A stretch of 42,919 nucleotides of DNA. It comes from Blattamonas nauphoetae (taxonomy: Eukaryota; Preaxostyla; Oxymonadida). Position numbers and translations under genes: made by a program. Of the stretch, positions 26,285 through 34,424 are shown in pieces; within the stretch, counting starts at the first letter, position 1; each line of letters starts with the position of its first letter. The notes beneath the pieces are model-generated. The model saw nothing but the letters and a program-made list of their open reading frames with translations, ran no database searches and was not told where the DNA came from. The DNA lies in assembly GCA_033064195.1 (NCBI GenBank), contig JARBJD010000486.1, positions 1 to 42,919 of the forward strand, read 5' to 3'.

Positions 26285-27125
26285 TTTCAGAGTCACATCC
26301 ACTTTTGGACAACATGCCCATGCCGGGGCTCATTGATCATCCTTCTTTTTGGGACATATTCCGTAAGACAACCCGATATCGCTTTGGGGATCAATCTATC
26401 ATGATCCTACTCTGCTCCCTGTCGTGTGCCGTTAAGCTAGCGAAGACTCTTTAGGAGTAAGGAATGGGTGGACCAGAATGAACTGTGTTCCGGAGCCGCT
26501 CAGGTCTTTCGACCCTTTCCAAACCAACCACCAGAACCTTCTACACTACAGAGACGAGGACTCCATTTAGCCTTGATATCATAGGTACGTTACGTCGAGG
26601 GTGCCCCAAATGGGTCGGATGACCAATTTGCTCCTTCTACACTGTATGACCACGGTCACGGTTATAGTGAGATTTTTGGGAAAAATTCAAAATATGGGTG
26701 AGATTAGCCCGCGCCGGGGCGAGTGATGATTTTTGTGTACAATTCTGTATGATGATTGTTTTCCAACTTTTCGCATCACACATCAAGATGCAGTCAACTT
26801 TCATTCAAAATTTCAAATCCGGCACCATTCGGGCCAATTCATCAATCTTCATCTTTCTTCATAAGCATCAAGTATCGTCTCATCCAACTCATCTAACTCC
26901 TCATTTCGAAAAACAGCCCTCCAGGGCTCTTCCTCCAGTGACAAAATTCATCAATCTTCATCTTTCTTCAGTAGTCTCATCCACTTTTTCGAAAACAGCC
27001 CTCCACTCTGACATGTTCATCGATCATCATCTTCATCATCCATCGTATCGTCTTTTTCATTTTTTTCGACATGTTTTCGAGCGGATTTGTGAAACGAAAA
27101 GATTGGAAGTTAAAACGTGTTGTGA
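26285..27125. repeat. Terminal variant unit and degenerate right tail of the satellite
   Basis: The last unit carries the rare GGAGTAAGGAATGGGTGG and CGCGCCGGGGCG variants shared with the unit at 20225. After 26936 the repeat decays. Short recognisable pieces (ATTCATCAATCTTCATC near 26947, a CCACTTTTTCGAAAACAGCCC version near 26980, TCATCGATCATC near 27018) are interspersed with unmatched bases up to about 27060. Bases 27060-27137 show nothing I can assign before the end of the Rep frame. Decay at one edge, where homogenisation is weak, is typical of satellite borders. Confidence 0.8.
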
Positions 27126-27137
27126 ATCTGATTGAGA

Positions 27138-28166
27138 CTAGTCTTGCGATTGACCTTGGTTGGGCTGCGAGCCGTCTGGAGTCACTGCATTCCTTGGTTC
27201 GTCAAAAGGGAAATCCGGTATGAGGTCGTCAGGGGGGCCCGGCTGTGGACCTCCAACGGCGCCAAAGATGTAGGGACCTCTGATTCGACGGACCACTTGG
27301 TCGATCTGGTTCTGTGGTCGGGAGATGAAAGTACCAGCGGGGGCGCGTTCGGCGGTGATAAAGACGTAATCTGGAAGCCAATCGGAGAAATCGTTCTTGA
27401 CGGGGACTCTAACAGGGCGCCCATCAAGGAGTTGTAGGAGCAAGGAGAACCGGTCAGCAACATCTTCGTTCCTGAGATCGTCGATGATGACGCATTCTGT
27501 CTCCTGTGTGATCCCATCAAACCATTGAATGGGCAAAGGGAGAGGTTTCGTTCGGAGTCCCCTTCTCTGGGCAAACTCATATGCATACCGAGTCTTCCCG
27601 GACCCCGTCGGACCACATAGCCACGGAACATGTCTGGTTTTGAACTCGAAGGTGTTGACTGGGTGAAGAACTCTGTAGACGGCATGTAACCCTCTGAAAT
27701 GGAGAATACCTACGTGGGGCTGTTCTTGGATGATTTGTATTGGTGTTCGTGTTCTAAGTTGCTCACCGATCTGTTCGAGGTCCGTTCGGCGCCCTTGTGT
27801 GGGCAGTGCCCCCTTGGTAAAAGTATGTCCTTCTCTTGTACACAGTTCTGTGTTGTGAGCGGCAGTACCCGTGGCGGGCCAGGCGATAAATCCGTACGGA
27901 AGATCTCGCAGAACAGCCCGCACAGTCCTTGCGTTTTGGAAGACGACATACCCTTGAATGACTCGATGGACCGTGAGAGGCATAAAATCCCTCTTGTACA
28001 CGAGATATCGACATTGGATTCCTTGTAGCTGTTGTTCATCTTGTTCGGAGTAGAAAGGCTTCTGGAAACAGAAAGCCCTTCCTCGGGCTCGCGGGTTGAC
28101 TTCATCTTCTGCTGGTGCTGGTTCATTTTGTATAGCTTCATCATCAAAAAGAGCTTCCTCTGCCAT
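27138..28166 (-). CDS. rep: CRESS-DNA-virus-type replication initiator (Rep), endogenous viral copy
   Basis: An uninterrupted 342-residue frame has the layout of Rep proteins of circular single-stranded DNA viruses: an N-terminal HUH-endonuclease-like region (about residues 30-115), a QGRRTDL linker (124-130) and a superfamily 3 helicase. The Walker A loop is GPTGSGKT (185-192), the Walker B motif VIIDDL (226-231), and a motif-C-like strand VFITAERAP lies at 268-276. The first 25 residues are acidic and the C-terminal tail (from about 305) is Pro/Gln/Asp-rich. The helicase motifs are textbook-like and the nuclease region is more divergent. In such viruses Rep nicks the origin and unwinds DNA for rolling-circle replication. 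No capsid gene or recognisable nonanucleotide origin lies nearby. The frame looks whole, so the copy is either fairly recent or kept by selection; which is unknown. Confidence 0.85.
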   Translation of the reverse strand: MAEEALFDDEAIQNEPAPAEDEVNPRARGRAFCFQKPFYSEQDEQQLQGIQCRYLVYKRDFMPLTVHRVIQGYVVFQNARTVRAVLRDLPYGFIAWPATGTAAHNTELCTREGHTFTKGALPTQGRRTDLEQIGEQLRTRTPIQIIQEQPHVGILHFRGLHAVYRVLHPVNTFEFKTRHVPWLCGPTGSGKTRYAYEFAQRRGLRTKPLPLPIQWFDGITQETECVIIDDLRNEDVADRFSLLLQLLDGRPVRVPVKNDFSDWLPDYVFITAERAPAGTFISRPQNQIDQVVRRIRGPYIFGAVGGPQPGPPDDLIPDFPFDEPRNAVTPDGSQPNQGQSQD

Positions 28167-28425
28167 GATTTTGTCTTTGAAAAGGTCGTTTTATTCAGTG
28201 AAAGCCTGCACCTTTATCCTCTGAATCACACCATAAAATAATGGGTGAACAGAAAAGCCCTCACAGGGGCGTGTTCTTTGAGAGTTAGTTTGCTTTCAAG
28301 ATTGGTCGACTCATTAATCTCTAAAGATGACGAGTATGTCATTTCATAAGAGAAAAATGAAAGAGTACAAGAGGGGTACCAAATGTAGTGAGAGGTGAGA
28401 GACACACATGTTGAAATAGGAATGA
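28167..28425. other. Gene-free stretch upstream of Rep
   Basis: This stretch separates the Rep start codon from the GTTGACA repeats. It holds one mini-inverted repeat near 28255 (AGCCCTCACAGGGGCG) and nothing else I can assign. If Rep is expressed, its promoter would lie here, but I see no convincing element. Confidence 0.5.
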
Positions 28426-28931
28426 AAGAGCCCGAGTTGGGGCTGTCCACTGCAACAGAAGACACAAAGTGGAATAACACAGAAGTTGACACAGAAGTTG
28501 ACATAAGATAGAAAGAAAGTGACATACAAGTTGACTGATGAAGGAAAGAGCCCGAGTGGGGGCTGTCGACTGTCACATCAGACACAAAGTGAAATGACAC
28601 AGAAGTTGACACAGAAGTTGACATAAGATAGAAAAAAGTTGACACACATGTTCACACACATGTTGACATAAGAAGAAACAACAGCCCCTGCCAGGGCTGT
28701 CCACTGCATCACCAAGCACAAAGTGAAATTACACAGAAGTTGACACAGAAGTTGACATAAGATAGAAAGAAAGTTGACACACAAGTTGACAGATGAAGGA
28801 AAGAGCCCCAGATGGGGCTGTCCACTGCATCACCAAGCACAAAGTGAAATTACACAGAAGTTGACACAGAAGTTGACATAAGATAGAAAAAAGTTGACAC
28901 ACATGTTCACACACATGTTGACATAAGAAGA
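28426..28931. repeat. Two copies of a ~254-bp dimer rich in GTTGACA
   Basis: Four units begin near 28426, 28547, 28679 and 28800. Each opens with a GCCC-spacer-GGGC hairpin, followed by CACAAAGTG(A/G)AAT and a run of GTTGACA-type heptamers separated by CACAGAA or CACACAA. Units 1 and 3 end in GATGAAGG; units 2 and 4 end in CACACATGTTGACATAAGAAGA. The true period is therefore a dimer of about 254 bp. The repeats lie about 260-765 bp upstream of the Rep start and immediately left of the retroelement. They could be Rep-related iterons or the 5' untranslated repeats of the retroelement, and sequence alone does not decide. Confidence 0.85.
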
Positions 28932-28932
28932 A

Positions 28933-28958
28933 ACAACAGCCCCTGCCGGGGCTGTTGT
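28933..28958. other. Perfect hairpin, 11-bp stem and 4-base loop
   Basis: ACAACAGCCCC, the loop TGCC and GGGGCTGTTGT form a perfect inverted repeat. It is the longest-armed member of the mini-inverted-repeat family seen across the window, and it sits where the GTTGACA repeats stop and the retroelement leader begins. Confidence 0.9.
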
Positions 28959-29394
28959 CAACCCGTAATTTGGTATTTTGATGTTAATTTGAGGCAAAAG
29001 GGGAAATATGGAAAAAAAGGGGATAAAGGTGCATGAAAAACAGAGAAAATGAATCGGTTTTTCATACCGACCTGCCGCTGGATGAACTCTTCGTCGGCCC
29101 TTCTTTGGGTCATGCAGACGGACGAGCTTTGTCCCACTCATCGAGTTTCCGGAACGACCTCTTGCCCACCAATCAGCCCCTCCGGGGGCTCGATTGGGGA
29201 GCAAGAGTGCTCGGGCGTATCAGCGGATACGTTTGTGTGCCCTTCCATTGTCCCCGAGATGGAGGTGGCCCCCGGAGGGCACGAGTCTCTGGAGTGCCCA
29301 ATCATTGATTCTCGAAGAGGCGGAAGTAACCCTTTCGAGGTCGTTCCATCGTCGAATCCTTCTGTTTCTGTGTTTTCAACTCAACTTCACCCCT

Positions 29395-29525
29395 GTCGAC
29401 CCTTTCCTCTCTCAACGTCGACACGAACAATTGTGTTACACCGTCGACCCTTTCCTCGCTCAACGTCGACACGAACAATTGTGTCCTCCCGTCGACCCTT
29501 CCCTCTCTCAACGTCGACACAAACT
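29395..29525. repeat. Three 48-bp direct repeats with GTCGAC palindromes
   Basis: Copies start at 29395, 29443 and 29491. Each has one GTCGAC at its start and a second about 20 bases on, with CCCTTTCC and CTCAACGTCGACAC between or around them. The 48-bp period keeps the frame and encodes a 16-residue repeat of the form RPFPLSTSTRTIV. The third copy diverges after the second GTCGAC. Confidence 0.9.
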
Positions 29526-29799
29526 TCTTATTCTGCCCTTCCTCGGTCCAAAAAAAGTCTCAGGATCCAAGCGATCTCTGAGCGCATCAACCCCTCCCTG
29601 TCGCTCTCCTCTCGTTTTCCCAATCGTCCATCTCGTTCTTCGGCCCTTCCTGGGGCTTCCCTCCTGACATTCCAAATGCCCAAACCGGGCTCTCGTTCAA
29701 CAGTACCATATCGTTCACTCAGATCTGAAGCTCACAACCGCAAATTTGTGACTTTTAGAGCCCAACCAGAAGTGCATTTCCTTCCCGCACTGACCAAAG

Positions 29800-32620
29800 T
29801 TGAGCCCCCCTGTGGGTCTGAACGAAATTCAATATCAATGGAAGTGGAATCTGAACACCCTCGTGGGGTACCAGTTAAATCAACAGAAGTTTCTGTTGAG
29901 CCCCAAAATGGGTCAGAATTCAATTCAGCATCTACAACAGCAACAACAACAGTGGATATTGAAAAGTCCTGTGGGATGGGATTGTTGACTGGACAACCCA
30001 CCGCAGAGCCCTTTTATGGGCAAGAACTTATCACTTCATCAATGGAAATGGATTGTCAGCCCTCAAATGGAATTCCAACTCATGTCACATTCCTCGATGA
30101 TCAGCCCCACTGCGGGCCAGAAGTCATTTCTGAACCAACATCAACTGACAATGAACACCCAAGTGGGTCACAGTTTAAATCAGCATCTTCCGATGTTGAG
30201 CCCCAAAATGGGTCAGTTCTCGTTCCAGCATCAAGGTCATTTGGAAAGGAAATGGAAAAGGATCAATTGAGTGTGATGGCATTTGAGTCAACTACAGTCA
30301 ATTTTCAGCCCAGCAATGGGCAAGAAACTTTTCACTCATCGACCTACATGTTCATGGAAACGGAAAACGAACCCTCAAATGAGATGGAATTTCATTATCC
30401 TTCCTTCAATGGTCAGCCCCCCAGCGGGTCAGAATTCACTTCAACTACAATGTCAAATGTGTATGAACACCCAAGTGGGTTTTCGATTAAATCAACATCT
30501 TTCGATGTTGAGCCCCAAAATGGGTTGGTTCAGGTTTCAACGCTCACAACAGTTGAAACGCGAATGGAAGTGGATCATGATCATTCAAGCGAGATAGACA
30601 CTCAACCAACATCTTTCTCTGCTCAGCCCCACTTGGGCAAGCATCTCCCCTATCATCTTCGCCCTTGTTCATGGAAATTGCCCATGAACCCTCAAATCAG
30701 ATGGATTGTTCTTCAACATCTTTCAATGATCAGCCCATCTGTGGACAAGCATTCATCTCAGAATCAACATCGAATGTAATGGAAGTGGACATTGAAAGTG
30801 CTCATCTGAGTGCGACGGAATTTCAACCAACGATATATCATGTTCAGCCCCCATGCGGGCTAGAATCATCTCAACCAGCAACCTTTATGTTTATGGAAAG
30901 AGATGAGATGGACCCAGATGAGATGGAATTTCAACCGCCTTCCTTCAATGATCAGCCCCCCAGCGGGTCAGAATTCACTTCAACAACAATGTCAAATGGA
31001 ATAGAACAGCCAAGTGGGTTTTCGATTAAATCAACATCTTTCGATGTTGAGCCCCAAAATGGGCCAGTTCTCGTTTCAACGCTCACAACAGTGGAAACAC
31101 AAATGGAAGTGGATCATGATCCTTCAAGGGAGATGGACAGTCAGCCAACATCCTCCAATGTTCAGCCCCACATTGGGCAAGAATCTCTTCCTCCCTCAAT
31201 GTCCAGTTTCATGGAGACAGACAATGAACCCTCCAATCAGGCGGACTTTCAATCGACTTTAGTCAGTTCTCAGCCCCCACGTGGGCCAGACCATCTCTAC
31301 TCTTCGACATACATGTACATGGAAAACGAACCCTCAAATGAGATGGAATTTCACCTGGATTCCTTCAATGATCAACCCCCCAGCGGGTCAGAATTCACTT
31401 CAACAACAATGGCAAATGGAATAGAACAGCCAAGTGGGTCTTCGATTAAATCAACATCTTTCGATGTTGAGCCCCAAAATGGGCCAGTTCTCGTTTCAAC
31501 GCTCACTACAGTGGAAACACAAATGGAAGTGGATCATGATCCTTCAAGGGAGATGAACAGTCAGCCAACATCCTCCAATGTTCAGCCCCACAGTGGGCAA
31601 GAGGTCACATCATCATCAGTCGAAATTGAAAGTCAGCCACCAAATGGAATGGAGTGTCAATCAACATCTTTCGATGTTCAGCCCCCAGTGGGCAAGAATT
31701 CCTCCCTCACCGATGTACGCGATCACAGAGATGGAAAACGAAAAAGCAAATGAGATGGACTGTTCTTCAGTACCATGCAATGCTCAGCCCCAAAATGGGC
31801 CAGGTTGCCATCCAACACCATCTTCAGCCTGCTGTGAAAGTCAGCCCCAAATGGTCAGACATGTCATTCAACAATTTCCTCCGATCAACCCCAAAATGGG
31901 TCAATTCTCTTTCCATCATCATCAATTGTGATGGACAGTCAACTTCAAATGGAATAGAAAAACAACCAACATCAATCATTGATCAGCCCCTCAATGGGCA
32001 GGAGGTCTCTTCGACATCATCAACTGACAATGAACACCCTCGTGGGTTTTCGATTAAATCAACATCTGTCAATGTTGAGCCCCAAAGTGGGTCGGTCCTT
32101 GTCCCCGCATCAACAGCAATATCATCAGTCGAAGTGACAATGGAAGTAGTTTATGATCATCATAGTGAGATTGACATTCAACCATCACTGGTAAACGCCC
32201 AACCCCAAGTGGGCACAATTTCACTACATCTTCAGTGGAAATAGGAAATGAACCCCCAGGTAGGATGGAAGTACAATCAACATCATTTGTTGATCAGCCC
32301 CCAACGAGTCAAAAGCATCAATCGTCAGCCCCCAGTGGTCAAAGGAACATTCAAGTGAGACTTCCAACCAATCAACAGGAATCACTTCTGAGCCCCAAGA
32401 TGGGGCTGTTCTTCTTCTACCAACATCAACATCTATTGAAAACGATGACTCATGTGGGATGGAAGTCCAGTCTATATCATCCAATGACCAACCCCTCAGC
32501 GGGTCAGACCTCGACTTATCTTCAATGTCTATATCAACTGACAATGATACTCATGGAGTGAAAAAGTTTCAATCAGCATCATTCCAGAGTGAGCCCCATG
32601 GTGGGTCAGAAATCATCCCC
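29800..32620. repeat. ORF1 hairpin-repeat tract with ~50-bp spacing
   Basis: Mini-inverted repeats are centred at about 29810, 29862, 29907, 29970, 30013, 30064, 30110, 30163, 30207, 30314, 30375, 30421, 30473 and 30518, and continue similarly to about 32600. Most gaps are 42-53 bp; the few longer ones contain a decayed copy. Three flavours recur in order: GAGCCCCAAAATGGGTCA, GAACACCCAAGTGGGT and CAGCCCCCCAGCGGGTCAG. This gives higher-order repeats of about 300-310 bp, and of 420 bp between the near-identical blocks at 31059 and 31479. In ORF1 the motif encodes Pro-x-x-Gly. Confidence 0.85.
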
Positions 32621-33997
32621 GTCGTCCCCTCTGATTCTCTAAATAAGTCAGCAAGCCCTTCGAAACCACAGTCAACAGTGTCTGCTCGCGGAAGAGAATG
32701 GATGGCGGAAAAAGTGAGAGCCCTGAAAAGTTCAACTTCACCCCAACACGGTCCACCTTCTCCCGAAAATGAACCCAAGAAGGCCGTCATCAGAACCTCC
32801 AGACGAAGACGCCGAAGACAAAAACATCATGATCGAAAGCCCTTTTCGGAGTACCTTCCAGTTGTGACACCTCTCTCGAAACAACCAATTGACCCATCTC
32901 AGGGTCAGGTATTGGAAGAGTCACTCGTGTTGGAGCAGCCCATCAGCCCACATCGGGGCATCTTTCAAGATGTTGTTTGCGAAGATGCTGTACCAATTGC
33001 TCATTCTGAATCGATTCCTTCTTCAACTGCCATTGTTCCCTTAAACAATCAAAACGTGATTACTGATCAGTCCTTGACCAATTCTGCCCTTCTCTGGGTC
33101 GAACGTCGTTCATTCGATCCCTCACGAAGACAATTGGAAAAACGACACAGTTTGTTTCAAAATGATGTTGAAGAAAGTTTCGACCCACGGTTCCTCAGAA
33201 AAGCTCTTCGATCAGTTGTCAGTCTGCCCTTCGAATACTTCCGTCCGAACTCGATGGAACCAGTCATCCCAGAACCACCACCTCTTGCTCCGATTGTTGA
33301 AGAGCCCCCAGATGGGCCCCCATTCCAAGACGGACCCCCTCTCCTTGCTACCCTTCAGGCCCTCATGAAAGAAAGAGATCGCCAAACGGCATGGATCTTC
33401 CCACCAGATGATCCCTCTGGGGATGACTGTTCTGACACTGAATATGTTCCTGAAGATGATGACCCTCTCAACTGCCTGGTCAAGGAACCTGCGTATCTCA
33501 CTGATCAACCCAATTCGGGGCTTCACAAACGAGTGTCAATCGAAAGTGTTGAAAAGACTGTTGAAGAAACCAACACAATCACATTGACCCAATCTGGGGT
33601 CGAATTGACAATCTCTCAGAATCGAAAGAAAACTGTGAAGAAATCAATGGAGAGACCAGCCCCAACCACACTCATCGATCCTGCACATGTTGATGACATT
33701 GAAAAACTTCGTCATGCCATCGACCCCTCCACGGGCATGATAAATTTGGCCAATGTTGAAAACCCTGTTTGGGACTTCATCACCGTTCCGCCTCCAGACA
33801 ACCCTCAGGAGGTCACATTCGAAGAATTCTACGGTTTTCCATCAAGATCTCAACCTGTCAATGAAACTCCAGTGGTCTCACCTAATGAGCCCAAATTGGG
33901 CGAAGCTTCACCTCGTCCAAAGCAACCTCGATTCACGATTAGTCTTGATGATTCATCTGAAGAATGTCCCGCAGAAGAGTCATCGGCAGGCATCTGA

Positions 33998-34424
33998 GTA
34001 GTCCCATCAAAATAGGTAAAACTGGGATCAATTGATGTCAGTGCCTAAATTTGGACTGAGATCAAATTTCAACTCTTTTCCTTTGAGATTTTCTCATTAT
34101 CACTTCATTAATCATGTTCAATTCACTTCTTGTTTTCACATAATGCTCTTCAATATTTCAGACAGCTCTTATTTCCCAAAAACACGCACGATCACAATCA
34201 CCAACACTTCTTTTTTTTCGATGTATTCCCTTCATTGACTTTAGTCAGTGAGAAAAAACCATCAAAGAAGACATAATAACGCATTATCGACTTGTTTTAA
34301 TAATTATTGTTGTAGAACAAACTGAAACAGCAGCACCCAAAGTTTGCATTTTCATGATCTATGAAGTGACCATTTTCCTTTTACTTTTTTCCATTCAAAT
34401 ATCATATATAAGAAGACTTTTGAA
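33998..34424 (+). other. AT-rich spacer between ORF1 and the reverse transcriptase
   Basis: This is the only long stretch of the retroelement without the GCCC/GGGC hairpins and without a plausible frame. It is AT-rich, and a TATA-like CATATATAAG lies at 34403-34412, 13 bases before the ATG at 34425. That could be a promoter for the downstream frame or plain AT-rich sequence. Nothing else can be assigned. Confidence 0.45.

Larger units (their letters stand above)
433..26936. repeat. Composite satellite array: 29 core units plus ~151-bp subrepeats
   Basis: One landmark (TTTCAGAGTCACATCC, once as a variant) starts 29 core units at 1035, 2020, 2674, 4292, 4989, 5979, 6682, 7831, 8526, 9368, 10019, 10863, 11935, 12941, 14168, 15462, 16516, 17522, 18216, 19081, 20225, 20956, 21649, 22342, 23045, 23738, 24436, 25281 and 26285. 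The shortest regular spacing is 693-703 bp. Longer spacings (842 to 1618 bp) come from extra ~151-bp subrepeats between cores. Units many kilobases apart differ by only a few bases, which implies recent homogenisation. Each core carries several GCCC-spacer-GGGC mini-inverted repeats, at the CATGCC, CAAAT, GCGCA, CAGTT/CATTC and CTCCA spacers. No tRNA, 5S rRNA or plausible protein gene is visible. The many open frames simply repeat with the units. A centromeric or heterochromatic satellite is a reasonable guess, not shown. Confidence 0.95.
29049..33997 (+). pseudogene. Retroelement ORF1: low-complexity repeat protein with a basic patch
   Basis: The coding signal runs through several overlapping frames: 29049-30650, 30665-31753, shorter pieces to 32450, and an open 512-codon stretch 32459-33997. 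The N-terminal part is Ser/Arg/Pro-rich and includes three 16-residue repeats. The middle is a chain of Pro-x-x-Gly turns (EPQNGS, QPPSGSE, EHPSG) every 15-20 residues in a Ser/Thr/acidic background. The last stretch carries a basic patch (SRRRRRRQKHHDRK, about residues 115-127 from 32459), then an acidic, Pro-rich tail ending at TGA 33995-33997. LINE ORF1 proteins usually bind element RNA, and the basic patch would fit that or a nuclear-localisation signal. I find no zinc knuckle, RRM or coiled coil. Function is unassigned. Confidence 0.6.

Noticed and set aside
433-26936. Dozens of open frames of 60-175 codons in the satellite, on both strands
   Set aside because: They recur with the repeat units, change frame with each subrepeat indel, carry no recognisable domain and overlap one another on both strands.
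433-26936. Satellite as a CRISPR array
   Set aside because: Repeats are 150-700 bp, directly adjacent and without unique spacers, and no cas-like gene is present.
28226-28914. Cys/Val-rich minus-strand frames (MCVNF..., CQLLCQLLC) in the GTTGACA repeats
   Set aside because: They are the reverse translation of the heptamer repeats and change frame with repeat number. Their hydrophobic look is a by-product.
27138-28960. A complete circular-virus genome with origin and capsid gene around Rep
   Set aside because: No second viral frame and no TAGTATTAC-like nonanucleotide in a stem-loop were found nearby.
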